A stretch of 64,000 nucleotides of DNA from Corynebacterium rouxii (GTDB lineage Bacteria > Actinomycetota > Actinomycetes > Mycobacteriales > Mycobacteriaceae). Below are positions 35,684 through 43,922 of the stretch, piece after piece (the stretch's first letter is position 1; each line of letters opens with the position of its first letter). The notes below the pieces were generated by a model, which was not told the origin of the DNA, did no database searches, and saw only the letters and a list, made by a program, of their open reading frames with translations. Position numbers and translations under genes: made by a program. The stretch lies in contig NZ_LR738855.1 in NCBI RefSeq assembly GCF_902702935.1, forward strand, positions 186,001 to 250,000, written 5' to 3'.

Positions 35684-35920
35684 TATAGCACTGCTTCGAT
35701 CTACTTTGAGTAGATCACAGTGATTAGATTTATCGAGTGCTTTAAATTCTGGAGTTAGTTAATGAGCGAGCCAACCTTTGCGGTCGCAAGAGTTAGCCGC
35801 AGTCGACTGCTGGCAGAAAACAAAGCTGTAAAGGGCGGGTGCACAACGTATATTTAACCTGACGTTTATGTTTAAATCTTTCTGATTAAATATCGCTAGA
35901 AATGATCGCAATAGTCGTTC

Positions 35921-36151
35921 TTAAAAGCTGAACGTCTTTTCTAAGTGCTTCACTTTTGCCTCTAAACGCTCGATCTGTTCCTTGTAATACGTCACAGCAA
36001 ATTCATGCACCTCTTCGGCTTCCAAGGCTCCCTTTTTAAACCAATTCCAAATCGAATTAGGTGAAACGCCAACCTCTTTACTTGTGGCAACAGTAGAAGC
36101 CCAACGCGAACAAAGATGTTCTTTTTTGAATAAAAAGCAGCGGACTATCAC
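35921..36151 (-). pseudogene. Transposase OrfA-like helix-turn-helix fragment
   Basis: The 76 residues contain TSKEVGVSPNSIWNWFKKG, a helix-turn-helix like that of IS3-type OrfA proteins, and a C-terminal leucine-zipper-like helix (YKEQIERLEAKVKHLEKTF). The N-terminal part before it does not look native. No second transposase frame or terminal repeats are visible, so this is a remnant at most. The IS3 link is from pattern only. Confidence 0.4.
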
Positions 36152-36358
36152 CCCCTTGTTTGAGGCCTAAGTACGTTTGTGATGTCGCGGATCAAGGGTT
36201 TCTCGCCACCACTTCGTAGTGTGCAGATTGCCCTCTAGAATTGCGGTCTACTTTCCTTTCAAAAGCGCGGAAAAGTGTGCCTGAATAAGTTTTAGACTAT
36301 CGCCTTTAAGCTCGGCTTTCCTGTCGGAACACTATCTTTCAACAGCGTGATTTGAGTA

Positions 36359-36650
36359 TCAAAGTCTACCAACCACTGAAGTGTTAGCAGGAAATCTTAA
36401 AAATGTTGCCGTCACAATAACATCATCATTTTCATAGGAGATGTACATTAAATTATGCGCATTGATGAACTTTTTGTACTCCACATTAGGTGTGGTATTC
36501 GCGCAGGATCGAGTACGTGTTTTCTGTTGCCAGTGATGTCGGAACAACAGCGGTGGCAACAATATTAGAACTACCATCACGGTGATATGGGGTCACCAAA
36601 ATTCCTATCAGTGCGAGCAGATCATTAAAAATGTAAAGATCTCGTGCCAC
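36359..36650 (-). pseudogene. Unidentified broken gene
   Basis: Two minus-strand frames read like parts of one protein: DLYIFNDLLALIGILVTPYH with SSNIVATAVVPTSLA (from GTG 36650, stop near 36486), then NVEYKKFINAHNLMYISYEN with DDVIVTATFLRFP in another frame, ending at 36359. A single indel near 36490 would join them. No family is recognised; coding nature is judged by eye from the amino-acid pattern. Confidence 0.35.
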
Positions 36651-36881
36651 AGTAGGTTATTGGCTCTCATTTCCTCGCTGGGGCAACGTGGCATACTCCG
36701 AACGATGCGTCGCAAACGATACCTACGGACTAGCGGATTACCGCTGTAGTACCACTAGGTTGTGCGTTCGCGGGGCGATGGCAAACGGGAAAAGGGCAAA
36801 TGCTGTCGTTGTGGCAGTAAGGCAGTGCTGGATGTTGCGGTTGTATGTAGCCTGCAATTTTGTAATGGAGGTCACATAAAT

Positions 36882-37892
36882 TTAGAATATTTCGATCCGC
36901 GCCCCCAACCCCTCAGCCTGCTTAAGCTGGGCAATCCAACCATCCGAACCGGGATGGAAACGGAAAACGGGTCGATTGGAAATCTTAGTAGGACCAACAG
37001 ACTCAGAAGCATTACCACCAGAACGCGCTTCGAAGCGCACACGGGAGCGGTAGCCGGCGTCGATAAGCTCTTCGAGGTTGGGGTGTGCCTCGGTGAGATG
37101 CGCGCGGGCGTTGATAAGCAAGGTGAGTGCCTCATCAAGAGCCCCGAGCAACGCCTGGGCGTTCGTCTCACACATAGCCCGCACCAGTGACGGGGCAGAA
37201 CCCGCCACCCTCGTCGAATCGCGAAAACTACCCGCCGCCAACGAAAGCGCCAACGCGCCACCATTATCGCCCACAATCGCCAAAGCCTCCGAAAACACAT
37301 GCGGCAAATGTGAAATACGGGCCACCGCCGCATCATGGGTCTCCACACGCGCGGGGATCACCTCAGCGCCCACCGTGCCCGCCATATTCACTACATCAGT
37401 CCACAAACTCACCCACTGGGCATCCGCCTCTGGGGCATAGTCATACGTGACCACCCACGGGGCGCGCACAAACAACTCAGGGTACGAGGCCTCCCAACCA
37501 CTATTTGCCGTCCCCGCCATCGGATGACCACCCACATAACGCGACTGCAAACCCCGCGACTTCACAAGGTCATACACCGCCCCCTTCACACTCACCACAT
37601 CCGTAAACCCACAATTCGGCGCATGCTCCTGCAACGCATCCAACAGCGAAGCAATCGCAGGCATCGGCGTAGCCAACACAATCAACGCATTATTCGCCTC
37701 AGCACGCTCCAAAGTCTGAACAAGATCCGAACTCACATCAAAGCCCTCCTTCGCCGCAGTGCGCGCAGCAGAAGGCGAACGATTAAAACCAAACGCCGGA
37801 ACATTATTTTGCCGCAATGCACGTAACAGCGAACCCCCGATCAAACCGAGGCCAAGGACACAGACAGGACGAGAAACTTCATTGATGGTCAC
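36882..37892 (-). CDS. tyrA: Prephenate dehydrogenase
   Basis: A 336-residue enzyme of tyrosine synthesis that oxidises prephenate (or arogenate) with NAD(P). The nucleotide fold opens VCVLGLGLIGGSLLRAL (GxGxxG at 14-19); the catalytic region includes GGHPMAGTANSGWE; the C-terminal helical domain includes the ISHLPHVFSEALA helix and SFRDSTRVAGSAPSLV. I chose GTG 37892 (VTINEVSRPV) because longer frames run across the divergent neighbour. No C-terminal ACT domain is seen. It diverges from the tRNA-modification pair with a 37-base gap. Confidence 0.9.
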   Translation of the reverse strand: MTINEVSRPVCVLGLGLIGGSLLRALRQNNVPAFGFNRSPSAARTAAKEGFDVSSDLVQTLERAEANNALIVLATPMPAIASLLDALQEHAPNCGFTDVVSVKGAVYDLVKSRGLQSRYVGGHPMAGTANSGWEASYPELFVRAPWVVTYDYAPEADAQWVSLWTDVVNMAGTVGAEVIPARVETHDAAVARISHLPHVFSEALAIVGDNGGALALSLAAGSFRDSTRVAGSAPSLVRAMCETNAQALLGALDEALTLLINARAHLTEAHPNLEELIDAGYRSRVRFEARSGGNASESVGPTKISNRPVFRFHPGSDGWIAQLKQAEGLGARIEIF

Positions 37893-37929
37893 CTGACAAG
37901 TCTTACATACCCGACTACGGTTATGCGGT

Positions 37930-38382
37930 ATGAAGTCAGATTTCGCTGTGACGGTTGCCCGCGTCAACGCCACATGGCAAGTGCGCACCTTCAAGGACGA
38001 TTACTCCTCATTGAAGCGCTCCATTAACGCCGTACGAACACTCAGAACCGAAGGCGCAGCATTTGCCATGCTCAGCATAGAAGACGACTACTTCGTCCTC
38101 GTCCGCCCCACACCCCAAGGTGTGAAACTACTCATCTCCGACGCCACCGCCGCCACCGAAGATGACTTCGCCGCCGAAATCCTCGACGAACTCGACGCCG
38201 ACCAACCCGACCCCGAAGACACCCCCTATGCGGAGGGAGACTTCGACATCCTCGCCGACCTCGGCCTCAGCGAACAAGTCATGAGCATCATCACCGACGA
38301 AACCGACTGGTGGGCCTCCGAACAACTCCAACGCATCGCCGAAGAACTCGGATTCGACGACGAACTCGAACAAGCCCTATGA
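37930..38382 (+). CDS. tRNA adenosine deaminase-associated protein
   Basis: A 150-residue acidic protein of the actinobacterial family found next to tadA. It has an N-terminal strand-rich half (FAVTVARVNATWQVRTF) and a very acidic second half (EDTPYAEGDFDILADLGLSEQ). Its function is unknown; constant pairing with tadA suggests a partner or modulator. The stop overlaps tadA by four bases (ATGA), so the two are coupled. Confidence 0.85.
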   Translation: MKSDFAVTVARVNATWQVRTFKDDYSSLKRSINAVRTLRTEGAAFAMLSIEDDYFVLVRPTPQGVKLLISDATAATEDDFAAEILDELDADQPDPEDTPYAEGDFDILADLGLSEQVMSIITDETDWWASEQLQRIAEELGFDDELEQAL

Positions 38383-38864
38383 CACTGCCCCCGCAGCACA
38401 ACGTGGTGCGCGCCGAAGCCATGATGCGCGAAGCCATCACCCTCGCACGCACCACACCACCTGCCGACATCCCCGTCGGAGCCATCATCTACGGCCCCGA
38501 CGGCACCATCCTCGGCCGCGGCACCAACCGCCGCGAAACCGACCACAACCCCCTCGGCCACGCCGAAATCATGGCCATCACCCAAGCCTGCACCAAGCGT
38601 GGCGACGGCTGGCGCCTCACCGACTGCACCCTCGCAGTCACCCTCGAACCCTGCACCATGTGCGCCGGAGCCCTCGTCGGCTCCCGAATCGGACACATCA
38701 TCTTCGGAGCCTACGAACCCAAAACCGGCGCCTGCGGCTCTGCCTTCGACGTAGTCCGCGACCCCGCCGTCCTCCACACCGTGCAAGTCCGCGGCGGCAT
38801 CCTCGAAACCGAATGTGCCGCACTCATGACAAACTTCTTCGAAGAACTGCGCACCGAAGCGTAA
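38379..38864 (+). CDS. tadA: tRNA-specific adenosine deaminase
   Basis: A 161-residue zinc enzyme that deaminates A34 of tRNA-Arg(ACG) to inosine. It has the HAE motif (GHAEIMAIT), where His binds zinc and Glu shuttles protons, and PCTMCAGALV with the two zinc Cys. ATG 38379 overlaps the upstream stop. Its substrate tRNA is encoded at 21.3 kb. Third positions are strongly C-rich, as is the whole plus strand here. Confidence 0.95.
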   Translation: MTLPPQHNVVRAEAMMREAITLARTTPPADIPVGAIIYGPDGTILGRGTNRRETDHNPLGHAEIMAITQACTKRGDGWRLTDCTLAVTLEPCTMCAGALVGSRIGHIIFGAYEPKTGACGSAFDVVRDPAVLHTVQVRGGILETECAALMTNFFEELRTEA

Positions 38865-38938
38865 GCGAGGCTGGTTTAATGAGGCTGGTTTGTACCGTGG
38901 TTTGCTTTGCTGCTGCGATATTCGCTATTCTGATTCGC

Positions 38939-39029
38939 GGTAGCGTGTCCGAGCGGCCGAAGGTGTTCGCCTCGAAAGCGAATGTTGGGTAACCCCCAAC
39001 CGCGGGTTCAAATCCCGCCGCTACCGCCA
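38939..39029 (+). tRNA. tRNA-Ser (anticodon CGA)
   Basis: Acceptor GGTAGCG pairs with CGCTACC, the anticodon loop is CTCGAAA, there is a long variable arm (TGTTGGG/CCCAAC region) and T loop TTCAAAT. Discriminator G and CCA are encoded. It is preceded by tadA and followed by its own terminator. Confidence 0.95.
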
Positions 39030-39034
39030 AGTGC

Positions 39035-39067
39035 AAAACCCCGGTTCTTGATTGAGCTGGGGTTTTG
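39035..39067 (+). terminator. Terminator after tRNA-Ser(CGA)
   Basis: AAAACCCC (39035-39042) and GGGGTTTT (39059-39066) form the stem, with G-rich bases extending it inward; TTTTG follows. Confidence 0.75.
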
Positions 39068-39093
39068 TTGCGCTTAGGGGCGGGCGATGGGTC

Positions 39094-39189
39094 AAGTGAG
39101 TAGTTCGTGCCAAAACTTTTTGGCCTCTGCGGCGTTTCCGCAGGTCGGAGATATTAGAAACGGTTTAATTTGGCACGAACTACTCACTT
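39094..39189. mobile_element. Short inverted-repeat element (MITE-like), copy B
   Basis: A 96-base copy with perfect 21-bp terminal inverted repeats starting AAGTGAGTAGTTCGTGCC. The palindrome continues into the flanks (GTC on the left, GAC on the right). The centre keeps GTTTCCGCAGGTCGGAGATA. Confidence 0.88.
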
Positions 39190-39195
39190 GACCGA

Positions 39196-39399
39196 GAAAT
39201 GCCGCCCAGAACGAATACCCAAGGAACTCTACGAGATTCTTGTGCGAACCGTTGAAGCTCTCGCTAGCGGAAAAGCAGTGACTATCCACTGGTTACTGCT
39301 CAACAAGCGGCTGAGTGATTAGGGGTATCGCGTTCAACAGTTGTGAAACTCATTGAGGATGGAAAACTAGAGGCCACCAAAGTAATCGTGCCACCATGA
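39196..39399 (+). pseudogene. Remnant of an excisionase-like (HTH) antitoxin gene
   Basis: The first frame reads IPKELYEILVRTVEALASGK then AVTIHWLL and stops; a second frame continues QQAAE, an internal stop, then LGVSRSTVVKLIEDGKLEAT. Together they match the common actinobacterial antitoxin layout: an LPxELYxxLxxxVEALAxG helix, a beta turn, then an AADxLGVSRxTxxKLLEDG helix-turn-helix. These antitoxins usually sit before a PIN-domain toxin, which is absent. One frameshift and one stop make it dead. It lies exactly between two inverted-repeat elements. Confidence 0.65.
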
Positions 39400-39540
39400 T
39401 CAGCGTTCCGAAGAAGACTAGGCCGATTCCATAGGTTGCCGAGGTTGCCTATCCTTCGGGCAAGGCGTAGACCACTGAGATGCCTCGTGTGAGCGCGGTG
39501 TAGCCTGTGGCTCCCAGCATTACGGTGGGGCTTAGCAACC

Positions 39541-39635
39541 AAGTGAGTAGTTCGTGCCAAAACTTTTTGGCTTCCTCGGCGTTTCCGCAGGTCGGAGATA
39601 TTAGAAACGGTTTAATTTGGCACGAACTACTCATT
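39541..39635. mobile_element. Short inverted-repeat element (MITE-like), copy C
   Basis: A 95-base copy with the same left end as copy B and a slightly shortened right end (CTACTCATT instead of CTACTCACTT). Between copy B and this one, the minus strand at 39400-39537 also carries a short membrane-protein-like fragment (GISVVYALPEG, stop, ATSATYGIGLVFFGTLIMV) that I cannot identify. Confidence 0.85.
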
Positions 39636-39669
39636 CCGCCCCGAGTCCAGCCGAAACGCCCCGAAACGC

Positions 39670-40902
39670 CTACACCATCCCCCAGATCGTGGCGCCGAGG
39701 ACGATGAGTCCCATGATGGATACGAAGTAGTTGGTGGGCCGGCCTCGGAATTGTGCGAGTGCGTCTACTTTGTGAACCACGATCATGGGGAGGAGATAGG
39801 TGATAAAGGTGAAGAAGATGCCTCCGACTAGGGTGATCATGTTGAGGATGGAGGGGTTGAATACGCCGACGAGGGAGGTGGTGATGAAGATGAAGAGGTA
39901 GGTCCACAGGTCGAGGGTGCGGGGGTTGAGTCGTTGGGTAGTGGTGGGTGCTGCGAGGTTGAAGAGGTATTGGGTGCCTTCGATGGTGCCGAGTGCGTGG
40001 CCGAAGTAGGAGGAGGCGACGGCGCAGATGACCACGATGGGGGCCATGTAGGCCATGAATGGGGTGCCGGTGACGTTGGCAAAGTAGGAGAGGACGGGGA
40101 GGTTGTGTTCGTGTGCTGCTTTCATGCCGTCGGCTCCCATGGCGAGTGCGGAGGACCAGACGAAGAACATGGTGAAGGCGGTGAGCAGGATGGTGGTGTT
40201 GCGGATGACTTTTTCGGTGTGTTTGTCGGTTGTTTCGCCGTAGTGTTTTTGCATGCTGAGGCAGAATTGGGAGAGTGCTGCGACGTAGCTGAAGGCGAAG
40301 ACGAGGACGGGGAGGATGAGGATGATGGCGCCGATGATGCCCCAGATGTTGTGGTCGCCGCTTGTGAGGAAAGATGCGACGTCCCATTGGGGGATGAGGT
40401 AGATGGAGACTGCGGCTAGCGCCAGGATGAGGGGGTAGACCACGAATTGGGCGATGGTGAGCATGATTTTGTTGCCGAATGCGAGGGCGAGTGTCATAAG
40501 GCCGACGCAGGCGGGGGCGAGGATCCAGCGGCTGATGTTGGGGCCGTCGAGTTGGTTGACTATGAAGCTGTCTACGGTGTTGGTGATGGATACGCCGTAG
40601 ATGAGCACGACAGGGAAGATGGTGAACCAGTAGATGGCGGCGAGGAGGATGCCGGCGCGGCGGCCGAAGAAGTCGGTGAGTACGGCGAGGACGTCTTCAC
40701 CGATGAGTGGGGAGTGGCTCATCATCCAGGAGAAGGCGCGGTGCGCTAGGTAGGTCATGGGGCCGATGAGGATGGTGGCCACGAGGAGTGGGATGAATCC
40801 GAAGCTTCCTGCGGAGATGGGCAGGAAGAGGATGCCGGCGCCTACTGCTGTGCCGAAGAGTGTGATGGTCCACTTGGTGTTCATACTCTGGTGTGCGGCC
40901 AT
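39670..40902 (-). CDS. Amino-acid permease, HAAAP (serine/threonine or aromatic) family
   Basis: A 410-residue inner-membrane carrier with about 11 helices. The first helix has the family start TLFGTAVGAGILFLPISAG, and a later one has VVICAVASSYFGHALGTIEG. These proton or sodium symporters take up serine, threonine or aromatic amino acids; SdaC/DlsT-type serine carriers are the nearest match in memory. ATG 40902 follows GAGGAG; a longer frame is unlikely. Third positions are C-rich on its own strand, matching the G-rich plus strand here. Confidence 0.85.
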   Translation of the reverse strand: MAAHQSMNTKWTITLFGTAVGAGILFLPISAGSFGFIPLLVATILIGPMTYLAHRAFSWMMSHSPLIGEDVLAVLTDFFGRRAGILLAAIYWFTIFPVVLIYGVSITNTVDSFIVNQLDGPNISRWILAPACVGLMTLALAFGNKIMLTIAQFVVYPLILALAAVSIYLIPQWDVASFLTSGDHNIWGIIGAIILILPVLVFAFSYVAALSQFCLSMQKHYGETTDKHTEKVIRNTTILLTAFTMFFVWSSALAMGADGMKAAHEHNLPVLSYFANVTGTPFMAYMAPIVVICAVASSYFGHALGTIEGTQYLFNLAAPTTTQRLNPRTLDLWTYLFIFITTSLVGVFNPSILNMITLVGGIFFTFITYLLPMIVVHKVDALAQFRGRPTNYFVSIMGLIVLGATIWGMV

Positions 40903-41021
40903 GGGATGCTCCTCATAAGTCAATAGGCTGACAGAAATTTGGTGTACGGCGTTAAATCCTAATCACGGTCTACACTGGAAGACTATTTCTCGTTCCCTTG
41001 TGGTTTAAGGAGATCATCGTC

Positions 41022-43379
41022 GTGGCCGCCTTTTTATACCGTGTTGGCGCGTGGTCATTTCGGGCCAAGTGGTTTGTGATTGTCACGTGGCTTGTTGTGC
41101 TTGCGGCTGTGGGTGGTGCAGCTGCTGCGTTCCAGGCAGGGTTTAATGATCTGTTTACTATCAATAACACTCCTGCGAAGACGGCGACGGAGATTTATCT
41201 GGAAAACTTCCCTGAGCAGCGCAATCCGTTGAAGAGTACGGGTGTGAATGTGGTGTTTAAGGCACCTGAGGGGCACACGCTGGCCGAGCCGGAGAACAAG
41301 GCTGCCGTGGATAGTGTGGTGCAGGCGATCCAAGATAATCTTGAGGGTCTAACTAATACGCAGCGTTTTGGCAATCCGGTGGATTTGAGTCCGAAGTTGC
41401 AGCAGGGTGTTGTGGATTTGATGACACAGCGTGGTGTGCCGGAGGAAAACGCGCGTGCCGACGCAGCCAACTTAGCCCTGATTACCCCCGATGAGACGAT
41501 CGGTTACACCACTTTTGACATTGATGTGCCTATGCCTGCGGACGTCAGCGATGCGCAACGCCAGGCGATCACCGATGCCATGAACTTAGGCCGCGAGAAG
41601 GGTCTTACCGTCGAGGCCGGTGGTGCTGGTTTTGGTGATCCGATCGTGATTGAAGAAACTTCAGAGATCATCGGTGTGGCCATCGCAGCGATCATTTTGA
41701 TCTTTACTTTTGGTTCCTTGGTGGCCGCTGGTCTTCCACTGCTCATTGCTGTGATCGGCGTGGGCATTGGTTCGCTGTCGATCACGCTGGCTACCGCGTG
41801 GGTATCCCTGAATAACGTCACCCCGGTGCTGGCGGTGATGCTGGGCCTTGCGGTGGGTATCGACTACTCACTGTTTATCATGTTCCGCTACCGCCGCGAG
41901 CTCCTGCACATGGACAAGGAGCAAGCCGCCGGCATGGCGGTAGGCACTGCGGGGTCGGCGGTCGTGTTCGCAGGTCTTACGGTGATCATTGCCCTGGTGG
42001 CCTTGGCGGTGGCTAATATTCCGTTCCTCACCTACATGGGTCTTGCTGCGGCGTTCACGGTGTTCATTGCGGTGCTGATCGCGCTGACGATGGTGCCGGC
42101 GCTGTTGGGGGCGTTAGGGGATAAGGCCTTTGCGGTGCGGTTGCGTCGGAAGCAGCGGACGTCGCCAGCCCGCACGTTGGGGCGCAAGTGGGTGGAGTTG
42201 GTGCACCGCGCGCCGGGTGCGGTGATCGCGGTGAGCGTCGTAACGCTGGGTGCGTTGACGTTGCCCGCGTTGCAGCTGCACTTGTCTCTGCCCTCCGATA
42301 CGCAGGCGAATTATAGCTCTACGCAGCGCAAACAGGCTGAGATCATGGCGGAGGGTTTTGGCCCTGGTATTAATTCGCCGTTTTTGGTGGTGGCGGATGC
42401 GCATTCGGTGGATGAGAATGCGGCGATTTTGGAGCCGCTGATTCGCGCGCAGAATCCGGCGTCGGGGGAGCGCAAGCAAGCGGCGGCGAACGCGGCGTAT
42501 CAGTACATTATCCAGAAGTATTCGGTTACTCCGGATGTAAAACATGTGCAGATCGTGGGTCTGTCGCAGGACGGTCTGGCGGCGCAGTTGTTGCTCACGC
42601 CGGAGTCGTCGCCAGAAGATGATGTGACCAAACAGCTTATCGACGCCCTCCTGATCAAACAGGACGAGGTGAATAACGCGACCGGCATCCGCTCCGGTAT
42701 TACGGGCCTGATCCCTGTGCAGCAGGATGTGACCAACCGTCTGGCGGGCGTGATGCCGCTGTATCTTGGCATTGTGGTGGGCCTTGCGGTGCTGTTGCTG
42801 ATGATCGTGTTCCGCAGTATTTGGGTGCCGGTGGTCGCGGGTGTGGGCTTTTTGCTCTCTGTGGGCGCGGCGTTTGGTGTGACTGTGCTGTTTTGGCAAG
42901 AGGGCCTGTGGGGGCTTGTGGATACTCCCACCCCGATCATTGCGTTTATGCCGATCTTTCTTATCGGCGTGTGCTTTGGTCTTGCTATGGACTATCAGGT
43001 GTTCTTGGTGTCGGCGATGCGGGAGCGTTTCGTGCGTGGGCGTATCGACGCCACCAGCCGCTACAACGCCATCGAAGAATCGATAGTGGAGGGCTTCGCC
43101 TCTAGTGTCCGTGTGGTCACAGCTGCTGCGCTGATCATGATTGCGGTGTTCGTGGCCTTCATTGGTCAGCCGATTCCGTTTATTAAAATCTTCGGTTTTG
43201 CCCTGGGTGCCGGGGTGCTTTTCGACGCCTTTTTCATCCGCATGGCGTTCGTTCCGGCAGCAATGTTCCTTCTTGGTAGGCAAACGTGGTACATACCACA
43301 TTGGCTGGATAAAATCCTGCCTCGTCTCGATGTGGAGGGCACGTCTCTAGAAAAACGATCGACATCGCAATTGGCTTAA
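41022..43379 (+). CDS. MmpL-family RND transporter
   Basis: A 785-residue membrane protein with two repeats, each one helix, a large periplasmic domain and five or six helices. The proton-relay motifs are visible: GLAVGIDYSLFIMFRYRREL in the first half and GVCFGLAMDYQVFLVSAMRERF in the second. MmpL proteins of mycolic-acid bacteria export cell-envelope lipids such as trehalose monocorynomycolate, or act on dyes and drugs; substrate is not readable. I chose GTG 41022, nine bases after AAGGAG. No long cytoplasmic C-terminal tail like that of MmpL3. Confidence 0.9.
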   Translation: MAAFLYRVGAWSFRAKWFVIVTWLVVLAAVGGAAAAFQAGFNDLFTINNTPAKTATEIYLENFPEQRNPLKSTGVNVVFKAPEGHTLAEPENKAAVDSVVQAIQDNLEGLTNTQRFGNPVDLSPKLQQGVVDLMTQRGVPEENARADAANLALITPDETIGYTTFDIDVPMPADVSDAQRQAITDAMNLGREKGLTVEAGGAGFGDPIVIEETSEIIGVAIAAIILIFTFGSLVAAGLPLLIAVIGVGIGSLSITLATAWVSLNNVTPVLAVMLGLAVGIDYSLFIMFRYRRELLHMDKEQAAGMAVGTAGSAVVFAGLTVIIALVALAVANIPFLTYMGLAAAFTVFIAVLIALTMVPALLGALGDKAFAVRLRRKQRTSPARTLGRKWVELVHRAPGAVIAVSVVTLGALTLPALQLHLSLPSDTQANYSSTQRKQAEIMAEGFGPGINSPFLVVADAHSVDENAAILEPLIRAQNPASGERKQAAANAAYQYIIQKYSVTPDVKHVQIVGLSQDGLAAQLLLTPESSPEDDVTKQLIDALLIKQDEVNNATGIRSGITGLIPVQQDVTNRLAGVMPLYLGIVVGLAVLLLMIVFRSIWVPVVAGVGFLLSVGAAFGVTVLFWQEGLWGLVDTPTPIIAFMPIFLIGVCFGLAMDYQVFLVSAMRERFVRGRIDATSRYNAIEESIVEGFASSVRVVTAAALIMIAVFVAFIGQPIPFIKIFGFALGAGVLFDAFFIRMAFVPAAMFLLGRQTWYIPHWLDKILPRLDVEGTSLEKRSTSQLA

Positions 43380-43922
43380 TGAAAGCTGCTGGCAATAAGG
43401 GGCCATGCAATTTGCAACTCTTACCCCCGAATGTGTAGTCGGTAAGAATTTTGCACCCACAGTGTAGGGCTATGGCAAAAACGGGTATTAACCTCCCTTG
43501 ATGGATTGGGTCTTGGGTGGAATTTTCTCCGTTGCGTAATTTTTTTAAAGGGGGACGGGCGGAGTCTTATTGAAAAAGCTTGCACGGTGTTTGAAAGTTT
43601 CCGATTTTGGTTTGTGTCCATTGTGGGCCTAGGTGTAATGTTCGCCGTTTATTTAATATTAAGAAATTATCATCAAGTAAATAGGCGTTATATGCATGCA
43701 TTATGCACTTTTTGTGTGTTCTGGAGCACTCTATAGGGAACGAGGGCGAGCTGTCTGTTTATCTGATTTTTAATTTTAGATAAGTGTTGTTGTATGTTTC
43801 TTTTCGATGAATTTCGAATTCAAGTCTAGGAAACTGAAAACCTGTGCAATTCACAGGGTTTTTCCCTCCTAAAGAATTCTGGAATGCCCTAGTAGAGATC
43901 GACACCGAGCAGAGAAAGGAAC
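43380..43922. other. 543-base intergenic region before the surface-protein gene
   Basis: AT-rich, no gene that I can support. A frame at 43506-43736 would give a peptide with one hydrophobic helix, but it starts from a weak TTG without a ribosome site. The region probably carries the promoter and leader of the next gene. Confidence 0.55.

Larger units (their letters stand above)
35684..36881. other. Gene debris downstream of the pilus operon
   Basis: About 1.2 kb without an intact gene. It holds a transposase-like fragment and an unidentified broken gene, both on the minus strand; a plus-strand frame at 36688-36879 shows no recognisable protein. The area marks the right border of the AT-rich pilus island. 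Confidence 0.65.

Noticed and set aside
36688..36879. Plus-strand frame of 63 residues next to tyrA
   Set aside because: Cys/Arg-rich without any recognisable pattern, and in a region of debris.
38824..39036. Minus-strand frame over tRNA-Ser(CGA)
   Set aside because: It is the reverse of a tRNA gene and has no ribosome site.
39092..39289. Frames with the repeated peptide QIKPFLISPTCGN across the inverted-repeat elements
   Set aside because: The repetition comes from the DNA element itself. The frames differ between copies and lack starts and ribosome sites.
43506..43736. 76-residue frame with one hydrophobic helix before the surface-protein gene
   Set aside because: TTG start without ribosome site, mixed AT-rich sequence and no neighbour that suggests a role.
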